Of a stretch of 22,215 nucleotides of DNA, positions 15,926-22,215 are shown piece after piece. Position 1 is the first letter of the stretch. The number at the start of each line of letters is the position of its first letter. The position numbers and the translations under genes are program-made. The stretch is from positions 1 to 22,215 of the forward strand of contig DAORDI010000063.1 of NCBI GenBank assembly GCA_035345895.1. Reading direction: 5' to 3'. The DNA is from DAORDI01 sp035345895. GTDB taxonomy: Bacteria; Spirochaetota; Leptospiria; Leptospirales; Leptospiraceae. The notes under the pieces were generated by a model. That model saw only the letters and a list, made by a program, of their open reading frames with translations, had not been told where the DNA came from and did not search any database.

Positions 15926-15966
15926 CAGATTCCAAGTCTGTACAGTAATTTTTTTCCTGGAATCTG
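15926..15966. repeat. Inverted repeat downstream of the chemoreceptor-cysE operon
   Basis: Perfect 9-base arms CAGATTCCA (15926-15934) and TGGAATCTG (15958-15966) are separated by 23 bases containing a T-run. The repeat lies 18 bases beyond the stop of the small CxCG gene and could be its 3' transcript end. On the minus strand no U-run follows the stem, so a typical Rho-independent terminator is not shown. Confidence 0.45.
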
Positions 15967-15984
15967 AATTTTTATGAAAGATAT

Positions 15985-16326
15985 TTACAGATCAGTTCCT
16001 TGAAAAAGGTAAACGTTGGGATCTTTTTTATCGGAAGGCCAGTCAAACCGCAAGCCTGTATATTTAGTGAGTTCAGTGCTCGGTTTAGTGTTCAGTTCAT
16101 GACCGGTCTTTCTGTCCGGAATAGGAATAAGCATTCTGTAGATTGCATCATTTCCGTGTTCATAATCCTTCAGCTCTATGAACTCATAAAAGAATATCTG
16201 ACCGCAGGAACACTGCTTGATGCTTCTCATATAATCCGAATCATCCACAAGTTCTTCAATTGTTACAAGATGGTTCGGCCAGTCTTCTTTTCTATATTTT
16301 TCTCTGCAAAGAAGTTCGCATTTCAT
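15985..16326 (-). CDS. Small CxCG protein, possible zinc-binding, function unknown
   Basis: This 113-aa protein is of unknown function. Cysteines at 3, 7, 39 and 41 (CELLC near the start, CSCGQ in the middle) could form a zinc site, followed by an aromatic strand (FFYEFIEL). There is no signal peptide or membrane segment, so it should be cytoplasmic. The start ATG (16326) shares one base with the TGA of the serine acetyltransferase gene, and GGAG (16340-16337) lies upstream. The two are therefore translationally coupled and probably stoichiometric. This context hints at a role near cysteine synthesis, but nothing in the sequence proves it. Confidence 0.72.
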   Translation of the reverse strand: MKCELLCREKYRKEDWPNHLVTIEELVDDSDYMRSIKQCSCGQIFFYEFIELKDYEHGNDAIYRMLIPIPDRKTGHELNTKPSTELTKYTGLRFDWPSDKKDPNVYLFQGTDL

Positions 16327-17042
16327 CAGATTCCGTCTCCATGAATAAAATCCTGAATTTCCTGATCCTCGCTTGGAACATTTTCTCTGATATGAATTTT
16401 GTGAGGCTGATTTTTGGAAAGTTCCACAAGCTCTCTCTGAAGAGTATCCACTTTTTCCACCAGAATGGAAAACACTTTGGCGACCGGATCCGGAAGTTCG
16501 GAGTGATCGAGAAGTGTATCGTCTGTCATTGCTTTGTTTGTGTTGTTTTTGACGACTCTGCCTGGAATTCCCACTACAGTGCAGTTGGCCGGAACATCTC
16601 TCATCACAACGGAACCTGCGCCGATCCTGACATTGTTCTGGATTGTAATATTCCCCAGAACCTTTGCTCCTGCTCCGATGACTACATTTTCCAGAAGAGT
16701 AGGGTGCCGTTTGCCGGATTCCTTCCCGGTCCCGCCAAGAGTGACTCCCTGATAAATCAGGCAGCCTTTTCCTACCTCTGCAGTCTCACCGATGACCACA
16801 CCTGTTCCATGATCGATCAGTATGCCGTTGGCAATTTTTGCACCTGGGTGAATGTCTATTCCGGTGATCCATCTGCTCCAGTAATTGATGAGTCTGGGTA
16901 TGAGAGGAATTTTCCAAGTATAGAGCCTGCGCGCAATCTTATGAAACCAGACTGCATGGAGTCCAGGATAACAGAGAATCACCTCCAGGTAGGACTTTGC
17001 CGCCGGATCGTGTTCTCTGATGAATTTTATATTCTCAAACAC
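16326..17042 (-). CDS. cysE: Serine O-acetyltransferase (cysteine biosynthesis)
   Basis: This 238-aa protein makes O-acetylserine from serine and acetyl-CoA, the first step of cysteine synthesis. A short helical N-terminal domain (about 1-58) is followed by the hexapeptide beta-helix. GIDIHPGA is at 61-68 and LIDHGTGVVIGETA at 75-88 (catalytic Asp77-His78 pair). YQGVTLGGTG is at 97-106, KRHPTL at 111-116 and VVGIPGRVV at 156-164 (acetyl-CoA-binding end of the helix). A C-terminal tail of about 70 charged residues is longer than usual. The ORF starts with GTG at 17042, the very next base after the chemoreceptor TAA, with no clear ribosome-binding site, so translation probably depends on coupling to the upstream gene. 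It forms an operon with the chemoreceptor and the CxCG protein. Confidence 0.92.
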   Translation of the reverse strand: MFENIKFIREHDPAAKSYLEVILCYPGLHAVWFHKIARRLYTWKIPLIPRLINYWSRWITGIDIHPGAKIANGILIDHGTGVVIGETAEVGKGCLIYQGVTLGGTGKESGKRHPTLLENVVIGAGAKVLGNITIQNNVRIGAGSVVMRDVPANCTVVGIPGRVVKNNTNKAMTDDTLLDHSELPDPVAKVFSILVEKVDTLQRELVELSKNQPHKIHIRENVPSEDQEIQDFIHGDGI

Positions 17043-18848
17043 TTACGATGTCTTGAATATGGAGATCAGGCTTGTCAGCTTTTCCGACTGTGTAGCCAGT
17101 TCAGAAGTGGAGGCTGCCATCTCTTCAGATGAAGAAGCGGTATTCTGTGCCACCGAATTCACCTGCTCAATTGCATTTGAGATCTCCTTGGAGGAAATCT
17201 TCATTTCATTCGTAGCCCTGGATATGGACTGTGCCATCTGCGCCAGAGTGGAGACCGACTTGAGCACTTTTTGATTTCCGGAACTCTGCTGTTTTGTTGC
17301 ATTGGAAATTGCATCGGAGAGCTGTGCTGCCTCTATGGACTTGTTCAGAATCTTGTTGAGGGATTCCACAACCTGTCCTACAATCGCTTTTCCGTCATTT
17401 ACCTTGTTGATACTGTCTGTAATAAGATCTGCGATCTCTCTTGTCGCTTTCTGCGATCTTGCAGCCAGTTTGGAAATTTCTTCTGCAACGACTGCGAATC
17501 CTCTTCCTGACTCACCTGCCCTTGCCGCTTCAATCGCCGCATTCAGAGCCAGAAGGTTTGTCTGTTCTGATATATCGTTGATGACATTGATGATCTCGGA
17601 AATCTGCTCGGAGCTCTCTTCAATTGCAGCCATTCTCTTGACTGTTTCATTTACTTTGAGCTGTCCTTCTTTTGCCTCTGCGAGTGCGGACTGAGATCCT
17701 TCGTTCACCGAACGTGCAGTCTCTGTAATCTGTATAATGGACTTGGAGAGTTCGTTCATGGACTTGTTTGTCTCAATGACTTCTTTCTCCTGATCCTTCG
17801 CGCTGTCAGACACATAGGAGATGGACTCGGAGATTTCAGTCACTGCAGAAGCAGTCTGTTCCAGTGAGGAGGCCTGATTTGTCGCACCGTCAGCCAAGTT
17901 TCTGGAAGTTGCAGAGAGTTCTTCTGCAGAAGATGCCAGATGATCTGCAGTATTTCCGATTTCCTTGATGATCCGTTTCAGATTCTCGCTGGCCTTGCCC
18001 AAGGCTCGAATGAGTCTTCCGATTTCATCCTGAGATGTGTTTTCCAGATTGATTGTCAGATCGCCCTCTGCAAATTTGTTGGCGACCTGTTCAGCCATTT
18101 CTACAGGGAGAGCGATTCTGCGGATCATCATATATGTCACAAAAACAACGATGATCAGTGAAATTGCATATCCTCCCCAGAGGACTGTCTTGACTCCCGT
18201 TGTGGAAGACTGCATTGCTCTTTTGGAGATTTCAAATCCCTTGGTGGAGATATCATTGAATTCTTTGAATTTTGAGATCAGTGTGATGTAAGTTCTGTTT
18301 TTGTCTTTGAAATGGAGTTCCAGTTCTTTAGGAATGGCGAATTTTCTGTATTCCTGAGTGTCATATCTGTAATACTCTTCCTGAAGTTTTTCTACATAGG
18401 AAGTTGTTTCTCCCAGATTCAGTACCAGTTTTTCGATTTCTTCAAATCTTTTTGCCGGGTTGTCATCCAGTTTTAGAACACCATGGGATTCTTTTACGAA
18501 TTCTTCATATTTTGCAGAACGTTCAGTCAGAAATTTTTTAATTTTTGTCAGTGCCCCTGCAATTTTCTTGTCTTCTTCCTTGGCCAGATCCAGATTCTTC
18601 TGGTAGTCAGCTCTGGAGTCCGCCTTTGCAGCAAGAAGCAGGAGCCCCTTGGAGGAATCAACGGCATTGTTGAGGGAACTGATATTGTCGCCGACTACAA
18701 GATTGTATTCAGCTAAATCGATCATTTCCCTTTCAATTTTGGAGAGACCAAGCGTCCCTAAAACTGCAATGATTAAACTCAGCATCTGGAATATTCCGAC
18801 TGAGAAGATTATTTTGCCTTTCACACTCACATTTTTTAAGCTGAACAT
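17043..18848 (-). CDS. Methyl-accepting chemotaxis protein
   Basis: This is a 601-aa chemoreceptor with the standard layout. Membrane segment 1 lies at about 12-34, a helical periplasmic sensor domain at about 36-220 (four-helix-bundle type) and membrane segment 2 at about 221-243. A HAMP domain (about 243-296, with ALPVEMAEQVANKFAEGDLT) and the long cytoplasmic signalling coiled coil follow. The highly conserved hairpin tip that binds CheA/CheW is at about 418-460 (INDISEQTNLLALNAAIEAA region, then AGESGRGFAVVAEEI). There is no C-terminal CheR-tethering pentapeptide. AAGG lies 7 bases before the ATG at 18848. The ligand is unknown. Its stop is directly followed by cysE, so a link to cysteine or serine sensing can be imagined but is not shown. 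Confidence 0.95.
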   Translation of the reverse strand: MFSLKNVSVKGKIIFSVGIFQMLSLIIAVLGTLGLSKIEREMIDLAEYNLVVGDNISSLNNAVDSSKGLLLLAAKADSRADYQKNLDLAKEEDKKIAGALTKIKKFLTERSAKYEEFVKESHGVLKLDDNPAKRFEEIEKLVLNLGETTSYVEKLQEEYYRYDTQEYRKFAIPKELELHFKDKNRTYITLISKFKEFNDISTKGFEISKRAMQSSTTGVKTVLWGGYAISLIIVVFVTYMMIRRIALPVEMAEQVANKFAEGDLTINLENTSQDEIGRLIRALGKASENLKRIIKEIGNTADHLASSAEELSATSRNLADGATNQASSLEQTASAVTEISESISYVSDSAKDQEKEVIETNKSMNELSKSIIQITETARSVNEGSQSALAEAKEGQLKVNETVKRMAAIEESSEQISEIINVINDISEQTNLLALNAAIEAARAGESGRGFAVVAEEISKLAARSQKATREIADLITDSINKVNDGKAIVGQVVESLNKILNKSIEAAQLSDAISNATKQQSSGNQKVLKSVSTLAQMAQSISRATNEMKISSKEISNAIEQVNSVAQNTASSSEEMAASTSELATQSEKLTSLISIFKTS

Positions 18849-18910
18849 ATAGTACCTTATCGTAAAAAAAACCCGGCAGATTGACCAAAAACGGTTCTGT
18901 CTTTTGGTTC

Positions 18911-18939
18911 TTGACTAAATATTATTCCATAGAATTTTA
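18911..18939 (+). promoter_or_regulatory. Candidate promoter of the M50 protease gene, possibly leaderless
   Basis: TTGACT (18911-18916) starts exactly 35 bases before the GTG at 18946. The -10 region at the expected place (ATTTTA, 18934-18939) is AT-rich but a weak match. The start codon has no Shine-Dalgarno site, since the bases before it are CTTTTGGTTC-type and then TTTTAGCACAA. Confidence 0.32.
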
Positions 18940-18945
18940 GCACAA

Positions 18946-19857
18946 GTGAAAAGTTCAATTCTCACTCATATTTTACTGGCAGCCCTTACTCTGCTTACAA
19001 TGACTTTTCATGAAAATCTCTTTCTGCTGCCCTGGCTTCCTGCAGACAAAGTCTGGCTCTATTTTCAGGAAGAAATTCTGTATTCTTTAAGTCTTTTTAC
19101 CATCCTTTTTGCCCATGAAATGGGGCATTACATTCCTTCCCGAATGTACAATGTCAGAGCCACCCTTCCTTATTTCATTCCGATGCCTTTCGGGCCGATC
19201 GGAACGATGGGAGCTGTGATCAAAATCAAGGATGAGATCCCTGACAAAAAAAAACTTTTTGATATTGGTGCAGGCGGGCCATTTATGAGTCTGATTCTGT
19301 CGCTTCCCTGCTGGATTTACGGTATTTATCATTCGAAACTGATCCGGTTCAGCGGGATGGAAAGTCCTGAAAGGATACTGATTTTCGGAGACAGTCTTTT
19401 CACTTATTTCACTTCTCAGTGGATTTTGGGGCCGTACGATAGTGCCCTGTTTGATGTCAGCATTCATCCGCTGGCACGCGCTGGCTGGGTGGGACTGATC
19501 ATCACTGCCATCAATCTCCTTCCTTTCGGTCAGCTGGACGGGGGGCATATCATCTATTCACTTTTCGGTGAAAGATACAGATCCTGGATATACTATCTTT
19601 TTCTGGGATTTCTGTTCTTAGGGTTTGTAAGTTTTACCTGGATATTCTGGGGTTTTTTAATCTATTATCTGATCCGGGTGGAACATCCGTTTGTTTCTGA
19701 CGCAGAACTGGACTGGAAAAGGAAGATACTGGGCATATTTCTTCTCTTTTCACTGGCATTCATATTTGTGCCCGTTCCGATGGTTTCACTGGCGGAATTG
19801 AAGGAACATAATCTGCTGGAGTTTCTTGTCTATAAGATGTATTCGCTGGGGAGATAG
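18946..19857 (+). CDS. M50-family site-2 protease homologue, membrane zinc metalloprotease
   Basis: This polytopic protein of 303 aa has HEMGH (57-61), the zinc-binding HExxH motif, inside a membrane segment. NLLPFGQLDGGH (190-201) gives the second M50 motif with the third metal ligand Asp198. PFGPIGTMGAVIKIK (81-95) is a loop typical of the plant EGY/bacterial site-2 protease subgroup. About seven hydrophobic segments are seen and no PDZ domain. Such enzymes cleave membrane-spanning segments, for example of anti-sigma factors or signal peptides; the substrate here is unknown. The start is GTG at 18946, with no ribosome-binding site and TTGACT exactly 35 bases upstream. The gene is divergent from the chemoreceptor and convergent with the hypothetical gene ending at 19911. 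Confidence 0.88.
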   Translation: MKSSILTHILLAALTLLTMTFHENLFLLPWLPADKVWLYFQEEILYSLSLFTILFAHEMGHYIPSRMYNVRATLPYFIPMPFGPIGTMGAVIKIKDEIPDKKKLFDIGAGGPFMSLILSLPCWIYGIYHSKLIRFSGMESPERILIFGDSLFTYFTSQWILGPYDSALFDVSIHPLARAGWVGLIITAINLLPFGQLDGGHIIYSLFGERYRSWIYYLFLGFLFLGFVSFTWIFWGFLIYYLIRVEHPFVSDAELDWKRKILGIFLLFSLAFIFVPVPMVSLAELKEHNLLEFLVYKMYSLGR

Positions 19858-19874
19858 AGGGGAGAAAAAGTTTG

Positions 19875-19897
19875 GCGACGTTTCGAAACGTCGCTTT
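19875..19897. terminator. Perfect 20-bp palindrome, probable terminator between convergent genes
   Basis: GCGACGTTTCGAAACGTCGC (19875-19894) is perfectly self-complementary. It forms an 8-bp stem with a TCGA loop and is followed by TTT on the plus strand and CAAACTTTTT on the minus strand. It lies between the convergent stops at 19857 and 19911. An 11-base direct repeat TCGCTTTCAGT (19891-19901 and 19905-19915) overlaps its right arm, and the second copy contains the stop codon of the minus-strand gene. Confidence 0.75.
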
Positions 19898-19910
19898 CAG
19901 TCAGTCGCTT

Positions 19911-20489
19911 TCAGTTAGAAGCGATTTCTCTGTTTCCGATCAGGTTGTGACGGATGATTTCGTTCAGCTCCCTTTTCATATGTTCTGTATCGCGGCCGAA
20001 GAAAGATCTGTCATTGTCCAAGACTGCCCTGAAGTTTTTTGCAGTCGGGTCCTGGATGGTATGAAGCAGTTCCCATAAAGAATCAGCTCTTTTGTCAGCG
20101 TGAACTCTTCCGGAAGAGGCCAAATCGACTCCCATTGAACTTACAATGGATCCATACAGATACTCAAGTCTGTCATTGTCATCTTTCAGATCGGCGTAAA
20201 AGTTTTCAGATACTTTTTTGGCCTTCTCGCTCAAATGAGAATAGTCCAACTTTTCAATTTTGCCGAAATCCAGGCTTTTTCCCAGTTTTCCCAGTTCTTT
20301 TTTGTGCAGAAGGATTTGGTCATAACAATGCTTTGCATATACCTTGTCATAAGCATAGGCTCTGATTTCAGAGAGAAGAAAGCTGATCTTAAACACTGGA
20401 ACACTTCTGCTCAATACAGACTGCTCACCTGCAAATACCGGCATCGCCAAAAAACAACTGAATATTGTCAGATAAATAATTTTTCTCAT
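19911..20489 (-). CDS. Exported protein of unknown function
   Basis: The start is ATG 20489, because AAGGAG (20500-20495) lies 5 bases before it. An in-frame GTG at 20495 overlaps that site and is rejected. The product is 192 aa with a signal peptide (MRKIIYLTIFSCFLAMPVFA, then GEQ). The mature part is charged and mostly helical (for example LSEKAKKVSENFYADLKDD and NDRLEYLYGSIV), with no recognised domain and only one cysteine in the mature chain. It is probably periplasmic. It lies 42 bases after the stop of the upstream small gene on the same strand, so it is probably the last gene of a three-gene unit of exported proteins. I do not recognise the family. Confidence 0.75.
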   Translation of the reverse strand: MRKIIYLTIFSCFLAMPVFAGEQSVLSRSVPVFKISFLLSEIRAYAYDKVYAKHCYDQILLHKKELGKLGKSLDFGKIEKLDYSHLSEKAKKVSENFYADLKDDNDRLEYLYGSIVSSMGVDLASSGRVHADKRADSLWELLHTIQDPTAKNFRAVLDNDRSFFGRDTEHMKRELNEIIRHNLIGNREIASN

Positions 20490-20531
20490 CCGCACTCCTT
20501 GTACCTCATTTTAAATTAGACTCTCTGTTTG

Positions 20532-20915
20532 TCACCAGTTTTTTCCGAATCCAAAACTGTTTACATTCTCATTCCCGCCGTTCAGACTTCTTTCTCTGGA
20601 ACCGATGATGAACGTTTCGTCAGTCAATGGAAGCTTGTTTGTCACCCTGATTCTGGCATCTCTTGCAAAATCAAAAAGCTCAGTCATTGCCTTCAGATTC
20701 TGGCTGATCTGTTCCCGGAACGGAGATGTCACTTCCACCCCTGCTCTTTCTGCAAGCGTATCATCATGCCGTTTTTTTATTTCTTCTTCGTAGCTTTTTA
20801 TCTCGCTGAGCCTGTCTTTTACAGTGACAGGCGTTCTGCAGTCAAAGATTCCCAATACAATCAAAAACAGAGAGACTGCCAATATTTTTTTTCTGTGTAA
20901 TTTCTCTCTTTTCAT
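20532..20915 (-). CDS. Small exported protein, possible lipoprotein
   Basis: The frame is open from 21014, but ATG 20915 is preferred: AAGG lies 8 bases before it and the sequence then begins with a typical signal (MKREKLHRKKILAVSLFLIVLGIFDC). The product is 127 aa. Cys26 after GIFD could be a lipidation site under the loose spirochaetal lipobox, although Asp just before the cysteine is unusual, so lipoprotein status is doubtful. The mature part is a charged helix (about 35-90) and a polar, Asn/Gly-rich tail. No domain is recognised. It lies between two other genes for exported proteins on the same strand. Confidence 0.65.
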   Translation of the reverse strand: MKREKLHRKKILAVSLFLIVLGIFDCRTPVTVKDRLSEIKSYEEEIKKRHDDTLAERAGVEVTSPFREQISQNLKAMTELFDFARDARIRVTNKLPLTDETFIIGSRERSLNGGNENVNSFGFGKNW

Positions 20916-21030
20916 CCCGCACCTTCTGCATCTGCAGTCATCCGATGTGATTAAGACCACTTCAGTTTCTGCGGACATCTGATGAAAGGATAAACGGAAT
21001 TTGAATGAATTCAATCTTTTTTTGAATTAT

Positions 21031-21579
21031 TCAGGAAAAAAGATCTGCGACCGGTATAATGAGTTCCGCTCTGTATCTTCCTGAGACCGTTTCATCCTTG
21101 AATTCTGAATGGATGATCGCTGCTCTTCTTTTGATTGTACTTTGCCCTTTTCCGGAATGTGCTCTGTCTTCTTCCCGGACTGTTTCGGCCTCAAAACTGA
21201 CAGTCATACTGTTCCCGTTCAGATAGACTTCCCACCCGATCCCTATCCTTTCCAGGAATATGCATAAATTCTCATATTCCCTGATTTCTCTGATTTCAAA
21301 CTCAGTAAAGACGGTGAAGTCCTGCCTCTTCAGATCCCCGAAATGGAATTCCGAAGATGCGGCCTTCATTTTTTCAGGGAACAGTTTTGCAATTCTGACC
21401 GACTTGAATTTCTCATTTCCGAAAACAAGTCTTCTGCAGTCAGTGCAGTTTCCAGCGGACTCTGTCCACTCCTTTGAAAAACCTTCCTTCACAGTAAAAA
21501 CAGATCCGGACAGATCGGTCTGTTCCGCATTCAGACTTGAGGAAATAATAAGGATGAGCATTAAAAAGTTTTTTATCAT
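21031..21579 (-). CDS. Exported protein resembling a detached sensor-type beta domain
   Basis: The protein is 182 aa and begins at ATG 21579 with a signal peptide (MIKNFLMLILIISSSLNA). The mature part is beta-rich and includes IGIGWEVYLNGN (about 112-123), which resembles the N-terminal extracellular domain of large bacterial 7TM sensor proteins that continue into histidine kinase, cyclase or phosphatase domains. Here the frame stops right after a strand (ELIIPVADLFS), and no membrane segments or output domain follow in any frame before the next gene. It is either a stand-alone secreted domain or a truncated receptor. The ribosome-binding site is poor. It heads a run of three same-strand genes for exported proteins. 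The similarity is by eye only and should be treated as weak. Confidence 0.62.
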   Translation of the reverse strand: MIKNFLMLILIISSSLNAEQTDLSGSVFTVKEGFSKEWTESAGNCTDCRRLVFGNEKFKSVRIAKLFPEKMKAASSEFHFGDLKRQDFTVFTEFEIREIREYENLCIFLERIGIGWEVYLNGNSMTVSFEAETVREEDRAHSGKGQSTIKRRAAIIHSEFKDETVSGRYRAELIIPVADLFS

Positions 21580-22027
21580 GGTGCCGTTTATGCAGACTTC
21601 ACTGCGGAATGTCTAAGGTTTATTATTATCCGTGATTAGATTCTAGATATTCTTATTGTAAAGCTTACGGTTTGCCCGGATCAGGCAATAATATTTTTCT
21701 GTGAAAACTGGAAAAAAAGCATTAGAGACAGTTTTTATGTATGAGACAGGGATTTGCCCTGCTGACTGAGTGTACAGTTGAGTTTAATATGGACCTGTCG
21801 GGAATTTGCCGGAAGATTATGATTCTGAACTCAGGCAAATCTGAATTATTTGCAAACAGACAATACTGATGATCAGTTAAAAAACTCCTCAGCCTGAGAG
21901 GGCAAATCAGACTGAGGGAAAGAGGGAGTTCTGTGTATGTCGGATTGGACTTTTCTTTGATTTAGTCGCAATATTTTACCTGACTAATTCCGAAATATAC
22001 AATGTTTGAATATTATCCAGGTAGTTT
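21580..22027. other. Gene-poor stretch with recurring TTTGCC motifs
   Basis: No gene is supported. The stretch has three TTTGCC (21671, 21753, 21805) and two GGCAAA (21834, 21901) hexamers within 240 bases. A plus frame from ATG 21741 is open for 42 codons, meets two adjacent TGA codons (21867-21872), then stays open for 30 more codons in the same frame. It has no ribosome-binding site and no known motif, so a decayed gene or chance are both possible. Confidence 0.4.
21883..21930 (-). terminator. Possible terminator of the surface-repeat gene
   Basis: On the minus strand, AACTCC (21930-21925) pairs with GGAGTT (21888-21883), which is followed by TTTTAACTG. CTCAG/CTGAG arms (21916-21912 and 21892-21888) pair inside, with an asymmetric internal loop. 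It lies about 100 bases after the stop of the partial gene at the right edge. The fold is imperfect, so this is tentative. Confidence 0.35.
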
Positions 22028-22215
22028 TTAATCTTGGTCATTATAATCAATATTTACAAGCGGAAACCAGCGTAATGGATTCTTCTCTGCATGATTCAAT
22101 AAGCCAAATTGAAAGCTTGCTTTCCCGTCGGTTGTATTAAAAAATCCGATTTGAGCACCTTTGGATTCTTTTGATGCATTATTGTAAACACCTATTTGAA
22201 TAAATGGATTTTCAT
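22028..22215 (-). CDS. Surface-repeat protein, C-terminal fragment (continues past window edge)
   Basis: The minus strand reads 61 codons ending at TAA (22030-22028), and the 5' part is outside the window. The peptide has a repeating pattern: IQIGVYN, then AQIGFFN, then FQFGLLN, about 15-18 residues apart. It closes with NPLRWFPLVNIDYND, an aromatic strand-like end. Such QxGxxN repeats are typical of a Leptospira family of predicted beta-structured surface proteins (LA_2272-like, from memory), thought to lie in the outer membrane. Only the C-terminus is visible, so length, signal peptide and start cannot be judged. Confidence 0.72.
   Translation of the reverse strand, partial: ENPFIQIGVYNNASKESKGAQIGFFNTTDGKASFQFGLLNHAEKNPLRWFPLVNIDYNDQD

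Noticed and set aside
16260..17132. 290-codon plus-strand frame opposite cysE
   Set aside because: It is antisense to the clear serine acetyltransferase gene; the cysteine-rich translation is typical of a shadow frame.
21880..21935. Riboswitch-like structured segment (thought of TPP because of CTGAGA)
   Set aside because: The other conserved TPP and cobalamin elements are absent and no target gene lies downstream; an imperfect terminator explains it better.

Overview
The window looks like chromosomal DNA of a spirochaete of the Leptospira type (order Leptospirales), of moderate to low GC. The evidence is a protein resembling the Leptospira flagellar coiling protein FcpA, an eight-cysteine exported protein of a kind I associate with Leptospira, a C-terminal piece of a QxGxxN surface-repeat protein at the right edge, an LpxD of the lipid A pathway, and frequent TTG/GTG starts behind good Shine-Dalgarno sites. 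The species cannot be named from sequence alone. No rRNA, tRNA, CRISPR array, insertion sequence or phage gene was found.

Left part (1-5911). A TetR-family repressor, cut by the window edge, is divergent from a three-gene cassette. The cassette holds an ArnT/PMT-like GT-C glycosyltransferase, a membrane-anchored eight-cysteine protein and a DPM1-like polyprenyl-phosphate glycosyltransferase. A nested inverted repeat between repressor and cassette overlaps promoter-like sequences on both strands. This suggests a self-regulated envelope glycosylation unit. A secreted papain-like cysteine protease with three fibronectin-like domains follows and ends in a strong hairpin terminator.

Middle part (5912-14755). 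A gene-free stretch of about 635 bases carries inverted repeats and a dispersed-repeat-like segment. Next, on the minus strand, come a TMTC-like GT-C protein with TPRs and an RhlE-type DEAD-box helicase. Then come lpxD (+), an adenosine-deaminase-family enzyme with an extra N-terminal region (-), a glyoxalase-II-like metallo-beta-lactamase protein (+) and the FcpA-like gene (-). The last two converge on a bidirectional terminator. A second gene-free stretch of about 455 bases lies upstream of the FcpA-like gene.

Right part (14339-22215). Two minus-strand groups follow. One is an App1-type phosphatase with a DUF2809 membrane protein. The other is a tightly coupled chemoreceptor, serine O-acetyltransferase and small CxCG protein. 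An M50 site-2 protease homologue (+) converges, across a perfect 20-bp palindrome, with three small minus-strand genes for exported proteins. The first of these looks like a detached sensor-domain fragment. The window ends in a gene-poor stretch and the partial surface-repeat gene.

The most interesting pattern is at three plus-strand genes without a Shine-Dalgarno site (744, 12158 and 18946). Each has TTGAC(A/T) starting exactly 35 bases before its start codon, which is the geometry expected of leaderless transcripts.
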